Assembly: GCA_035649895.1 (NCBI GenBank)
Contig: DASRIS010000095.1
Coordinates: 1 to 22,530 of the forward strand
Length of the DNA stretch: 22,530 nt
From: DASSUC01 sp035649895
GTDB lineage: Bacteria > Actinomycetota > Actinomycetes > Mycobacteriales > Micromonosporaceae
Reading direction: 5' to 3'
Part shown: in pieces, positions 1 through 6,539 of the stretch
Numbering within the stretch: the stretch's first letter is position 1
Layout of the letters: each line of letters starts with the position of its first letter
The notes under the pieces: generated by a model
The model's database searches: none
The model's input: only the letters and a program-made list of their open reading frames with translations
Told to the model about the DNA's origin: nothing
Position numbers and translations under genes: made by a program

Positions 1-160
1 CAGCAACGTCGTGCTGGTCTGCGGGTTCCACCACCGACTGCTCCACCACGGCGGCTGGACCGTCCACATCGCACCCGACGGACGACCCAGCTTCACCCCA
101 CCCACCTGGGTCGACCCCACCCAACGACCCCGCCGAAACCAATACTGGCAACGCCAATGA
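1..160 (+). CDS. HNH endonuclease C-terminus (DUF222/13E12 family), partial
   Basis: The only open frame that fits starts at base 2 and ends at the TGA at 158-160, giving the last 52 residues of a protein that begins outside the window. It reads SNVVLVCGFHHRLLHHGGW, the zinc-binding and catalytic end of the HNH nuclease fold: a Cys followed by His-His and a further His-His pair before Gly-Gly-Trp. This arrangement is typical of the C-terminus of DUF222-HNH (13E12 repeat) proteins, which are multicopy in actinobacteria and are presumed DNA nucleases. The N-terminal DUF222 part is not visible. A hairpin follows 35 bp downstream, between this gene and the convergent DUF2203 gene. The family call is fairly firm; the biological role is unknown. 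Confidence 0.8.
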   Translation, partial: SNVVLVCGFHHRLLHHGGWTVHIAPDGRPSFTPPTWVDPTQRPRRNQYWQRQ

Positions 161-194
161 ACACCATTCAACTCGATGGATGCTAACCACCAGG

Positions 195-215
195 GCGACC
201 GGCAGGTCGGGTCGC
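195..215. terminator. Hairpin between two convergent genes
   Basis: GCGACC (195-200) and GGTCGC (210-215) form a 6-bp inverted repeat; a tighter alternative pairs CGACC (196-200) with GGTCG (205-209) around a GGCA tetraloop. It sits between the HNH stop (160) and the DUF2203 stop (217), so it could act in both directions. There is no T-tract, as is common in high-GC actinobacteria. The terminator role is inferred from position. Confidence 0.35.
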
Positions 216-216
216 G

Positions 217-579
217 CTAGACCGGGCGGCGGCCGGGAAAGCCGCAGTCGAGCCGGTGGTACCACCCGATCCCCGGCTCGCCCTCCAGCCAGCACCACAG
301 CACGGGTACGCCGTCCCGCTCGCCGGGCCAGTCCAGCAGCAGCGGCGCGAACCCCTTGACCTGCGCCCCAGCGGCGGAGAAGTGCTCCAGCTCGGCGTAG
401 AGGCGCGCCTCCAGCGCCTTTGCCTCGGCGACCCCGCCATGCGGGCTGGCGCCGTAGACCTCCAGGTCGGCGCGCAGCTCGGCGAGGTCCGCGCGGAGCG
501 CGACGAAAGCCTTCAGCCGGGCGCGCAGCCCGTCCAGCGCACGGCGGGCATCGACGAGCGAGACGAGATCTGTAGGCAC
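217..579 (-). CDS. DUF2203 domain protein
   Basis: A protein of 120 residues. The diagnostic part is the C-terminal half: a pattern of hydrophobic residues leading into LLLDWPGERDGVPVLWCWLE, then GEPGIGWYHRLDCGFPGRRPV. This matches the conserved DUF2203 core (a Phe/Trp-Pro, a CW pair, GE-x-x-I, H-x-x-D-x-GF-x-GR). The N-terminal 60 residues are helical and rich in Ala, Arg, Leu and Glu. I chose the GTG at 579 because the conserved region begins right after it and AGAGGA lies about 10 bases upstream; the open frame itself runs on to 1059, but that extension is antisense to the next gene. It is divergent from the nucleotidyltransferase-like gene at 644 across 64 bp. Function is unknown in the family; no catalytic role should be assumed. 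Confidence 0.8.
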   Translation of the reverse strand: MPTDLVSLVDARRALDGLRARLKAFVALRADLAELRADLEVYGASPHGGVAEAKALEARLYAELEHFSAAGAQVKGFAPLLLDWPGERDGVPVLWCWLEGEPGIGWYHRLDCGFPGRRPV

Positions 580-643
580 AGCGCCAGTATCCTCTGCCCG
601 AAAATCCTTGGTAGATGGCGGGCTCGCACGGTGTGCTGACCGG

Positions 644-1630
644 ATGCCACCCTCCCCGGCCACCTCCGGCTCCTCCCCCACCAACGCTCGGCTCGCCGCC
701 GCCCAGCGCATCGCCGCCGGGTACGCCGCCGACCCGGCCGTCGCCGCGGTGCTCTGCGGCGGGTCGACCGGGCGCGGCCACGCTGACCGCTGGTCAGACC
801 TTGAGCTGGGGGTGTTCTGGACCGCCCCGCCGGCCCCGGCCCAGCGCGGCCAGGTCGTCACCGGCCTGGCCGGGCAGGATCTGCGCCAGTTCGGGTACGA
901 CCCGGACGAGCGCGCCTGGTTCGACGAGTGGTGGTACGCCGGCCGGGCCGGCTCCGGCCTGCTCGTCGAGGTGGTACACGTGACCACGGCCGACGCGCAC
1001 GCGCTGCTCGACGCCCTGCTGGGCGTCACCGACCCAGGCACCACCGACCCAGGCACCACCGGCCCGCGCGGTACCGGCCCGCGCGGTACCGGGTCGGGCG
1101 GTACCGGGTCGGGCGGTACCGACCCGGGCAGCCCTGACCCGCGGCCGTACCTGCTTTCCTTTGCCGCGGCGCTGGCCTACGGGCAGGCACTGCACGGCTC
1201 AGTCACCCCGTGGGCCAGCCGGGTTGCCGAGTACCCGCGGCCGCTGGCCGCTGCCGCGGTACGCCGCCACGGCCAGCTCGACCACTTCTGGCGCTGGCAG
1301 ATGTACGCCGACCGGGGCGACCCGCACGGGCTGCGTACGCACTTCGCAGCGGTCAGCACCGCGCTAGCCCACATCATGTGCGCGTTGAACGGCCGGTGGT
1401 GGCCCGGGCCCAAGTGGCCCGGCTGGACGCTGGCCGGCCTGGCGATCTGCCCGCCGCGGCTGCGCGAGCGGCTGTCCGAGGCGGATGCGCTGGCGCCGGC
1501 CGCGGCGGCGGCCCTGCTGGCAGGCTTGGTCGAGGACGCGTACGACCTGGTGGACGAGCACCTGCCAGAGGCCGGTGCGGACCGGCTGCGGACGGTCTTC
1601 CGGTTCACCCGGGCACCGTGGCCGCCCTGA
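644..1630 (+). CDS. Nucleotidyltransferase-fold protein with an internal Gly/Thr repeat
   Basis: A protein of 328 residues. Near residue 40 it has CGGSTGRGHADRWSDLELGVF, which resembles the pol-beta/aminoglycoside nucleotidyltransferase signature GS-x10-D-x-D/E (here Asp-x-Glu), the metal site of enzymes that transfer NMP to a small molecule or protein. The C-terminal half is helical with aromatic patches (LDHFWRWQMYADRGD, GRWWPGPKWPGW), as in DUF4037-like nucleotidyltransferases. Substrate cannot be told. Residues about 130-164 form a low-complexity linker from a 15-bp in-frame tandem array, probably a surface loop. The ATG at 644 is chosen over the in-frame TTG at 608; neither has a strong SD, so the start is uncertain by 12 residues. 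Confidence 0.62.
   Translation: MPPSPATSGSSPTNARLAAAQRIAAGYAADPAVAAVLCGGSTGRGHADRWSDLELGVFWTAPPAPAQRGQVVTGLAGQDLRQFGYDPDERAWFDEWWYAGRAGSGLLVEVVHVTTADAHALLDALLGVTDPGTTDPGTTGPRGTGPRGTGSGGTGSGGTDPGSPDPRPYLLSFAAALAYGQALHGSVTPWASRVAEYPRPLAAAAVRRHGQLDHFWRWQMYADRGDPHGLRTHFAAVSTALAHIMCALNGRWWPGPKWPGWTLAGLAICPPRLRERLSEADALAPAAAAALLAGLVEDAYDLVDEHLPEAGADRLRTVFRFTRAPWPP
1031..1135 (+). repeat. Seven 15-bp tandem units inside the nucleotidyltransferase-like gene
   Basis: Units start at 1031, 1046, 1061, 1076, 1091, 1106 and 1121. Units 1 and 2 are identical (GACCCAGGCACCACC), units 3 and 4 are identical (GGCCCGCGCGGTACC), units 5 and 6 are identical (GGGTCGGGCGGTACC), and unit 7 is diverged. The 15-bp period keeps the frame and encodes five-residue units such as DPGTT, GPRGT and GSGGT. 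The exact pairing suggests stepwise recent duplication. Confidence 0.93.
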
Positions 1631-1679
1631 CCGCTGCGGCTGCCCCGACCGCATGGCCAGACCGCCGTTGCTCGGACCC

Positions 1680-1791
1680 CAGCCAGCCAGAGGGGCAGGC
1701 GGACGGCCAGCCGGAGGAGACGGCCAGCCAGCCAGAGGGCGAGCGGCCAGCCGGGGCAGGCGGCTGGTCAGCCGGAGGAGGCGGCCAGCTC
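1680..1791. repeat. Imperfect GCCAGCCRG-rich repeats at a convergent gene junction
   Basis: Between the stop of the nucleotidyltransferase-like gene (1630) and the stop of proC (1768-1770) the sequence is an irregular alternation of GGCCAGCC, AGAGGG/GGAGGAG and GGGGCAGGCGG blocks, roughly 17-24 bp per turn. The array runs through the proC stop codon and into its last codons. Nothing else is recognisable in this 137-bp gap. Confidence 0.7.
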
Positions 1792-2580
1792 GCGGGCCCG
1801 GTCCCGGGCGGCCTCCAGCGCGGCGAGCAGCGCAGCTCGTACCCGGTGGTTCTCCAGCTCCCGGATCGCGTTGATGGTGGTGCCGGCCGGTGAGGTGACC
1901 GCCTCCCGCAGCTTCACCGGATGCTCGCCGGACTCGCGCAGCATGATCGACGAGCCGATCGCGGTCTGCACGATCAGGTCGTGCGCGACCTGCCGGGGCA
2001 GGCCCAGCAGGATGCCCGCGTCGGTCATCGCCTCGACAAGGAAGTAGAAGTACGCCGGCCCGGAGCCGGACAGCGCGGTCACCGCGTCCTGCTGCGACTC
2101 GGGGACCCGGATGGTACGGCCGAGCGGCGTGAACATCTCCTCGGCCAGGGCCAGGTGCTCAGCCGTGGCGTGCGGGCCGGCCGAGATCGCGGTCATCGCC
2201 TGGTCCACCAGCGCGGGCGTGTTGGTCATCACCCGTACCACCGGCGTGCCCTCGGGCAGGAACTTGGCGAAGAAGGACGTGGGCAGGCCGGCGCAGAGCG
2301 AGATCACCAGCTTCTCGGCCGGCACCTTCGGCCCCAGGTCGGCCATTAGCGCGGCGGCGTCCTGTGGCTTGACCGCGACCGCGAGCACATCGGCCTGGGC
2401 CAGTGCGGCCTCGTTGTCGACGACCCGGACGCCGTAGCGCTCGGTCAGCTCGTCAGCCCGCTCCGGGCGGCGGACGGTGGCCAGCAGCCGGTCCACCGGC
2501 CAGCCGGACCGCAGCAGCCCGGCGAGCAGCACCTCGCCGATCTTCCCCGCGCCGATTACCGCGATGTTGTGCACAGGCAC
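1768..2580 (-). CDS. proC: Pyrroline-5-carboxylate reductase
   Basis: A protein of 270 residues, the normal length for ProC, which reduces 1-pyrroline-5-carboxylate to L-proline with NAD(P)H, the last step of proline synthesis. The N-terminal Rossmann motif is IGAGKIGEVLLAGL (about residues 9-22). The central part has AVKPQD and the conserved MTNTPALV region. The C-terminal dimerisation domain carries the family signature LSGSGPAYFYFLVEAM and TSPAGTTINAI. The start used is GTG at 2580; an in-frame GTG two codons downstream (2574) is equally good by homology, and TAGCGT lies 8 bases before it, which would fit a leaderless transcript. The gene is convergent with the upstream (+) gene, and its stop lies in a repeat tract. 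Identity is secure. Confidence 0.95.
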   Translation of the reverse strand: MPVHNIAVIGAGKIGEVLLAGLLRSGWPVDRLLATVRRPERADELTERYGVRVVDNEAALAQADVLAVAVKPQDAAALMADLGPKVPAEKLVISLCAGLPTSFFAKFLPEGTPVVRVMTNTPALVDQAMTAISAGPHATAEHLALAEEMFTPLGRTIRVPESQQDAVTALSGSGPAYFYFLVEAMTDAGILLGLPRQVAHDLIVQTAIGSSIMLRESGEHPVKLREAVTSPAGTTINAIRELENHRVRAALLAALEAARDRARELAASSG

Positions 2581-2655
2581 ACGCTAACAAGCCGGCCGCC
2601 CAGCAACGCACCCACCGGCCCGGCATCAGCACCGGCGACGGCCGCCGGGTTACCT

Positions 2656-2723
2656 CAAGAGCTGGGCTACCCGAAGAGCTGGGCCAGCCGAGAGGCCGGG
2701 CCAGCCGAAGAGCTGGGCTAGCC
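2656..2723. repeat. Four 17-bp tandem units covering the phosphofructokinase stop codon
   Basis: Units start at 2656, 2673, 2690 and 2707 with consensus GAAGAGCTGGGCCAGCC. Units 1, 2 and 4 differ by one or two bases; unit 3 is more diverged. The last unit contains the stop codon of the phosphofructokinase gene (CTA on this strand, 2718-2720). The period is not a multiple of three, consistent with growth in noncoding DNA downstream of the stop. Confidence 0.9.
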
Positions 2724-3743
2724 GAAGAACACCTCGGCCTCGGTGTAGCGCTCAAGCGGCACGGTCTTCAGCTCCCGGGTCGCCTCGGCCAGCGGCACCC
2801 GCACGATGTCCGTGCCGCGCAGGGCCACCATCTTGCCCCAGTCCGCTTCGTGGGCGGCGTCGATGGCGTGCAGCCCGAACCGGGTCGCCAGCACCCGGTC
2901 GAACGCGGTCGGCGTACCGCCGCGCTGGATGTGCCCGAGCACGACCGCCCGCGCCTCCTTGCCGGTGCGCTTCTCGATCTGCTCGGCGAGCCAGTTGCCG
3001 ATCCCGCCGAGGCGTACGTGCCCGAACGCGTCCAGCTGCTCGTTCTGGGTGACCATGCCGTGGTCGGCCGGGACCGCCCCCTCGGAGACGACGAGGATCG
3101 GCGAGTAGTTGGTCTTGAACCGGTTCTCCACGTACTCGACCACCGCGTCCAGCTCGAACGGGCGCTCGGGCAGCAGGATCACGTTCGCCCCGCCGGCGAG
3201 CCCGGAGTGCATCGCGATCCAGCCCGCGTGCCGGCCCATCACCTCGACGACGACCGTACGGTGGTGCGACTCGGCCGTGGTGTGTAGCCGGTCGATCGCC
3301 TCCATGGCGATGTTGACCGCCGTGTCGAAGCCGAACGTGTAGTCGGTCGCGCCAAGGTCGTTGTCGATCGTCTTGGGCACGCCGACCACCCGTACCCCCA
3401 GGTCGTGCAGCTTCGCCGCGACCCCGAGGGTGTCCTCGCCGCCGATGGCGACGAGCGCGTCGACGCCGCACCCGGCGAGGTTCGACTTGATCTTCTCGAC
3501 CCCGCCGTCGATGGAGAACGGGTTGGTCCGCGAGGAGCCGAGGATCGTCCCGCCCCGGGGCAGGATGCCACGCACCTCGGCGATGCCCAAGGGCCGGGTG
3601 TACGCCTCCAGCGGGCCACGCCAGCCGTCGCGGAACCCGACGAACTCGTGTCCGTAGGTCGCCACGCCCTTGCGCACGACGGCCCGGATTACCGCGTTGA
3701 GACCGGGGCAGTCGCCGCCCCCGGTGAGTACGCCGATCCGCAT
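2718..3743 (-). CDS. pfkA: 6-phosphofructokinase, group III, predicted pyrophosphate-dependent
   Basis: A protein of 341 residues, full length for a short-chain phosphofructokinase, which phosphorylates fructose 6-phosphate to the 1,6-bisphosphate in glycolysis. The N-terminal phosphate loop is MRIGVLTGGGDCPGLNAVIR. Conserved elements include GFRDGWRG, TILGSSRTNPF, TIDNDL with catalytic Asp127, EVMGRHAGW and GHIQRGG. In E. coli numbering, which fits without gaps here, position 104 is Asp (GGEDT, 101-105) and position 124 is Lys (GVPKTIDND). ATP enzymes have Gly at both; Asp104 and Lys124 are the known marks of pyrophosphate-dependent enzymes, as in Amycolatopsis. The start is ATG 3743, with GGAAGG about 11 bases upstream; the much longer open frame behind it is antisense to other genes. 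TACAGT (on + at 3789-3794) is a possible -10 box. Confidence 0.93.
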   Translation of the reverse strand: MRIGVLTGGGDCPGLNAVIRAVVRKGVATYGHEFVGFRDGWRGPLEAYTRPLGIAEVRGILPRGGTILGSSRTNPFSIDGGVEKIKSNLAGCGVDALVAIGGEDTLGVAAKLHDLGVRVVGVPKTIDNDLGATDYTFGFDTAVNIAMEAIDRLHTTAESHHRTVVVEVMGRHAGWIAMHSGLAGGANVILLPERPFELDAVVEYVENRFKTNYSPILVVSEGAVPADHGMVTQNEQLDAFGHVRLGGIGNWLAEQIEKRTGKEARAVVLGHIQRGGTPTAFDRVLATRFGLHAIDAAHEADWGKMVALRGTDIVRVPLAEATRELKTVPLERYTEAEVFFG

Positions 3744-3912
3744 GCCGGCCACACCCTTCCCACACCCGCTCGTTACTGGCAAGTGCGCACTGTAGCCCCT
3801 GCCACGGGAGCTGGGGGGACGCCGGTCCTGGTCATCCCACAGGTCGGTCACGCGGACATGGCTGCGGTCGACGCGGACCGAGTCTATCCAGGTCCACGCC
3901 GGCCGCCTGGGG

Positions 3913-4491
3913 TCAGACTGCCCCGCTACCAGGCCCTTCAAACCCCGCCATCCCCTCCATCGCCTGCCAGCGGGCGAGGTTGTGCCGGGCGTCGACAAGC
4001 GCGTCGTGCCGGCCGGCGGCCGCGGCGGGCAGCGGGGGCCGGCCCAGGTCGTCCCAGCGTTGGCGCAGGTCCTTGGTGAACCGTGGGATCTCCCGGGGCA
4101 GGGCCGGCATGGCTCCCCACAGCTGGGCCAGGGCCACGTGGTCGTAGGCGGCGTACCAGGCCCACAGCTCCATGGCGGGCCGGGCCGGCCGGTCGGCGCC
4201 GGCCGCGCCCGGCGGGACAGCCCGCACGCCCAGTCCGGTCCGCAGCGGCGCGACGAGGAACCCGTAGAGCTCGTCGCGGATCTGCTGCCGCGACCGCCAT
4301 ACCGGGTCACCTGGTGACGGCAGCTTGTCCAGCACGTGCCGGCGCACCCACGGCAGCGCGCGGGAGCCGTCGAACTCCGTCGACACGGCGTAGAACTCGC
4401 GCCCGTGCTCATCCACCACGCCGATGGAGACGAGGTCGATGACGCGTCCGTCCTCGATGAACTCACAGTCGTAGAAGTAGCGGTAGACCAT
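3913..4491 (-). CDS. DEDDh 3'-5' exoribonuclease, RNase AS-like
   Basis: A protein of 192 residues resembling Mycobacterium tuberculosis Rv2179c (RNase AS), a DEDDh-fold 3'-5' exonuclease that removes adenylate-rich RNA tails. The four acidic residues and the catalytic histidine are all present: Asp8 and Glu10 in FYDCEF, Asp117 in AAYDHVAL, and His162 with Asp167 in RHDALVDARHN, the HxxxxD spacing of the DEDDh subclass. PRFTKDL after residue 135 is also conserved in the family. It is divergent from the DUF1028 gene, the two start codons being 20 bp apart. The last residues (GPGSGAV) are unconserved. The exonuclease fold is secure; polyadenylate specificity is by homology only. Confidence 0.88.
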   Translation of the reverse strand: MVYRYFYDCEFIEDGRVIDLVSIGVVDEHGREFYAVSTEFDGSRALPWVRRHVLDKLPSPGDPVWRSRQQIRDELYGFLVAPLRTGLGVRAVPPGAAGADRPARPAMELWAWYAAYDHVALAQLWGAMPALPREIPRFTKDLRQRWDDLGRPPLPAAAAGRHDALVDARHNLARWQAMEGMAGFEGPGSGAV

Positions 4492-4498
4492 CGCCCTC

Positions 4499-4504
4499 TA
4501 TCCT
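4499..4504 (+). promoter_or_regulatory. Candidate -10 box for a leaderless DUF1028 transcript
   Basis: TATCCT at 4499-4504 matches the actinobacterial -10 pattern TANNNT and ends seven bases before the ATG at 4512. There is no SD in the 20-bp gap, so transcription probably starts at or next to the A of the ATG. No convincing -35 is seen. Confidence 0.45.
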
Positions 4505-4511
4505 GCACGGC

Positions 4512-5357
4512 ATGACCTTCTCGATCGTCGCCCGGTCCCCGCACGGGCCGGCGTTCGGCGTGGCGGTGGCGAGCAAGTTCCTGGCCGTGGGCGCTGTGGT
4601 CCCGGCCGCCAACGCGCTGGCCGGGGCGCTGGCCACGCAGTCGTACGCGAACGTGGCCTTCCGGCCGCAGGGGCTCGCCCTGCTCCGCACCGGGGTGGCC
4701 GCGGCGGACGTGGTGGCCGGCCTGACCGCGGCGGACCCGGGCCGCGCGCGGCGCCAGCTCGGCGTGGTCGCGGCGACCGGGGACGGGGCCAGCTTCACCG
4801 GAGCGGAGTGCCACGCCTGGGCCGGCGGGGCGACCGGTGACGGCTATGCCATCCAGGGCAACATCCTCGCCGGTCCGCAGGTGGTGAGCCTGATGGAGGA
4901 GGCGTGGCTGGGCGCCGGCACCGAGGACCGGCTCGGCCGGCGGCTGCTGGCCGTGCTGCTGGCCGGCGACCGGGCCGGCGGCGACCGGCGCGGCCGGCAG
5001 AGCGCCGCGCTGCTCGTCGTCGCGCCCGGCATGGGGTACGGGGGCACCAGCGACGTGGTGGTGGACCTGCGCGTCGACGACCATCCCGACCCGGTCACCG
5101 AGCTCGCCCGGCTGCTGGACCTGCACGCGCTCTACTTCGACAAGCCCGACGACTCGACGCTGCTGGACCTGACCGGTCCCGTCGCCGAGGAGGTTGCCCA
5201 GCGGCTGACCGCCCTGGGCCGGCCACCTGCCGACGGCACGCCGGAGGCGCTCGACGCCGCGCTCGACGCCTGGGCCGGCATCGAGAACCTCGAGGAGCGG
5301 GTCGTGCCGGGCCGGATCGACCCGCTCGTCCTCGCCCACCTGCGCGCGCAGGGCTGA
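4512..5357 (+). CDS. DUF1028 family protein (putative Ntn-hydrolase fold)
   Basis: A protein of 281 residues. The N-terminus MTFSIVARSP, then FGVAVASKFLAVGAVVP, ATQSYANV, HAWAGGATGDGYAIQGNILAG and GRQSAALLVVAPG follow the DUF1028 pattern; the domain fills residues 1 to about 200. The family is predicted to have the N-terminal-nucleophile hydrolase fold of proteasome-like enzymes and is often linked to amino-acid or peptide metabolism, but no reaction is established for this member. The C-terminal 80 residues (putative peptidoglycan-binding-like region in relatives) contain LYFDKPDDSTLLDLTGPVAEEVAQRL and end without further motifs. The gene is divergent from the RNase AS-like gene and probably shares its promoter region. 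The start ATG 4512 is supported by the -10 box and by homology. No signal peptide or membrane segment is visible. Confidence 0.85.
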   Translation: MTFSIVARSPHGPAFGVAVASKFLAVGAVVPAANALAGALATQSYANVAFRPQGLALLRTGVAAADVVAGLTAADPGRARRQLGVVAATGDGASFTGAECHAWAGGATGDGYAIQGNILAGPQVVSLMEEAWLGAGTEDRLGRRLLAVLLAGDRAGGDRRGRQSAALLVVAPGMGYGGTSDVVVDLRVDDHPDPVTELARLLDLHALYFDKPDDSTLLDLTGPVAEEVAQRLTALGRPPADGTPEALDAALDAWAGIENLEERVVPGRIDPLVLAHLRAQG

Positions 5358-5389
5358 CCGCCCGGCTGGTACATGACGCCGGCGGACCC

Positions 5390-5449
5390 GACCATGCCGA
5401 CCCTGACCATGCCGACTCGGACCATGCCGACCCTGACCATGCGGAGCCG
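5390..5449. repeat. Four 15-bp tandem units downstream of the DUF1028 gene
   Basis: Units start at 5390, 5405, 5420 and 5435 with consensus GACCATGCCGACCCT. Units 1 and 3 are identical, unit 2 differs by three bases, and unit 4 is the most diverged. The array begins 32 bp after the stop codon, so it is outside the coding region. Confidence 0.92.
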
Positions 5450-5491
5450 GCCGGCCAGCCCCTGTGCGGGCCGGCCAGCCGGCTCCAGTCT

Positions 5492-5514
5492 CCCGTGACC
5501 GCCGGTGTCACGGG
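5492..5514 (+). terminator. Perfect 8-bp hairpin in the long gap before the Crp-like gene
   Basis: CCCGTGAC (5492-5499) pairs perfectly with GTCACGGG (5507-5514) around a 7-base loop and is followed by a run of C and G, not T. It lies 134 bp after the DUF1028 stop and about 240 bp before the Crp-like start. A terminator is the simplest reading; because it contains GTGAC/GTCAC, a protein-binding site is also possible. Confidence 0.4.
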
Positions 5515-5620
5515 GCCCCCCGCCTCGGCGGTTGGGGTCCAGCCTGCCCCTGGCCGGCGCCGCCGGCTGTCCGCCATCCGATTGTGGCGCTGTACACAGC
5601 ACGACAGGCGCGACATGATC

Positions 5621-5705
5621 TACTGTCACCTCCTGGCCATGGTGACCATTTACTGTTACGAAAGGGCCGGAAGCGAGCTTGTTCATTAGTGGCGGCACGT
5701 GTTAC
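5621..5705. promoter_or_regulatory. Candidate operator cluster upstream of the Crp-like gene
   Basis: TACTGTCAC (5621-5629) and TACTGTTAC (5651-5659) are direct repeats exactly 30 bp apart, close to three helical turns. A third TGTTAC is at 5700-5705. Between the first two, GTCACC (5625-5630) and GGTGAC (5641-5646) form a perfect inverted repeat with a 10-bp spacer centred near CCATGG. These do not match the E. coli CRP site TGTGA-N6-TCACA. Autoregulation by the downstream protein is inferred from position only. Confidence 0.4.
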
Positions 5706-5751
5706 CTATGGGCGTTGCTGGAGTGGTCCCGGACCGGGGAGGGGTAGGGCC

Positions 5752-6444
5752 GTGGATGTTCGCGTGCCGGAACCCGGCGACGCGCTTACCGGCGTGGACA
5801 TGTTCGCAAGTCTCGAGCCGGAGGTGCGCCAACGGGTCATCGCCGCGGCAGTGCCGCGCACCTATCGCAAGGGCCAGCTGCTCTTCGTCGAGAACGATCC
5901 GGGCGAGTCGCTGATAATCGTCAAACGGGGTGCGGTGGCGGTTTTCCGCACCGCGCCGACGGGCGAGCGTGCTGTGCTATCGGTGATCCGGCCGCCGGAC
6001 GTGCTCGGCGAGGTCTCCCTGCTGGACGGCTCGCCGCGCTCGCTGTCCGCAGAGGCGATCGAGGACTGCTCCGCGCTCGCGCTGTCCCGGGGCGCGTTCT
6101 TGGAGCTGGTCCACTCCAACCCGAAGATCCTCGACGCGGTGATGCGCTCGCTCGGCGTGCTCATCCGCCGGCTCACCGAGCAGACCGCGGACCACGTCTT
6201 CCTCGACCTGCCGGGGCGGGTCGCCAAGACCCTGGTCCGGCTCGCCGGGGACAACCAGGCCCCGATGGTGACCATCGAGCTGAACCAGAGCCAGCTGGCA
6301 GAGATGGCCGGCGGCTCCCGGCAGAGCGTGAACCAGGCGATCGGCTCGTTCGCCGGCCGGGGCTGGCTGCGTACGGAGGGGCGCCGGATCGTCGTCACAG
6401 ACCTGGCGGCGCTGCGCCGCCGGGCCGGCATGGCGGACCGGTAA
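5752..6444 (+). CDS. Crp/Fnr-family transcription regulator
   Basis: A protein of 230 residues, the usual length. Residues about 17-115 form a cyclic-nucleotide-binding domain: MFASLEPEVRQRVI, then the phosphate-binding cassette LGEVSLLDGSPRSL, which keeps the Gly-Glu (86-87) and Arg-Ser (96-97) used by E. coli CRP to hold cAMP. A dimerisation helix (about 120-148) leads to a winged helix-turn-helix at 177-200. Its recognition helix reads GGSRQSVNQAI: the first Arg of CRP is kept, but CRP Glu181 and Arg185 are replaced by Gln, so the DNA site should differ from TGTGA. No Fnr-type N-terminal cysteine cluster is present. The start GTG 5752 is set by GGGAGGGG at 5737-5744, seven bases upstream. 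A hairpin follows the stop at once. The nearby nucleotide cyclase suggests the ligand source. Confidence 0.9.
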   Translation: MDVRVPEPGDALTGVDMFASLEPEVRQRVIAAAVPRTYRKGQLLFVENDPGESLIIVKRGAVAVFRTAPTGERAVLSVIRPPDVLGEVSLLDGSPRSLSAEAIEDCSALALSRGAFLELVHSNPKILDAVMRSLGVLIRRLTEQTADHVFLDLPGRVAKTLVRLAGDNQAPMVTIELNQSQLAEMAGGSRQSVNQAIGSFAGRGWLRTEGRRIVVTDLAALRRRAGMADR

Positions 6445-6445
6445 C

Positions 6446-6465
6446 GCCTTTCCGCGCAGAAAGGC
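6446..6465 (+). terminator. Terminator hairpin directly after the Crp-like gene
   Basis: GCCTTTC (6446-6452) and GAAAGGC (6459-6465) form a perfect 7-bp stem with a 6-base loop, starting two bases after the TAA at 6442-6444. There is no T-tract. It separates the gene from the convergent 63-codon gene. Confidence 0.6.
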
Positions 6466-6508
6466 CTTGCAGCCGCCAGGTCCGCCAGGGCGGGCTGACA
6501 GCTGCAAG
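6466..6508. repeat. Inverted repeat between two terminator hairpins
   Basis: CTTGCAG (6466-6472) and CTGCAAG (6502-6508) form a perfect 7-bp inverted repeat around 29 bases. It abuts the hairpin at 6446-6465 and precedes the one at 6524-6538, so the 95-bp gap between the convergent genes is almost fully structured. Possibly part of a bidirectional terminator. Confidence 0.5.
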
Positions 6509-6523
6509 ACCGTCAAGCTGCGT

Positions 6524-6538
6524 ACGGGTCAGACCCGT
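6524..6538 (-). terminator. Short hairpin after the 63-codon gene
   Basis: ACGGGT (6524-6529) and ACCCGT (6533-6538) pair around a CAG loop, one base beyond the stop codon of the leftward 63-codon gene (6540-6542). No T-tract. Terminator role is inferred from position. Confidence 0.5.
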
Positions 6539-6539
6539 G

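Larger units (their letters stand above)
5450..5751. other. Noncoding upstream region of the Crp-like gene
   Basis: No gene is recognisable between the 15-bp repeat array and the GTG at 5752. Inside are the hairpin at 5492-5514, the cluster of TGTYAC half-sites at 5621-5705, and a less GC-rich stretch from about 5580 to 5705 that is likely to hold the promoter. I could not settle a -35/-10 pair. Confidence 0.6.

Noticed and set aside
580..1059. N-terminal extension of the DUF2203 gene
   Set aside because: It is antisense to the nucleotidyltransferase-like gene and contains the reversed 15-bp array; the family core begins after GTG 579.
3744..5339. Long open frame extending the phosphofructokinase far upstream (873 codons)
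   Set aside because: It is antisense to the DUF1028 gene and overlaps the exonuclease gene in another frame; its sequence is Arg/Gly/Pro shadow, and the kinase motif starts exactly at ATG 3743.
5492..5514. Classical CRP site
   Set aside because: GTGA and TCAC are present in the hairpin, but the spacing is nine bases and not six.
5404..5689. Coding continuation through the 15-bp array after the DUF1028 gene
   Set aside because: It would need another frame, has no start signal or motif, and ends in promoter-like DNA.
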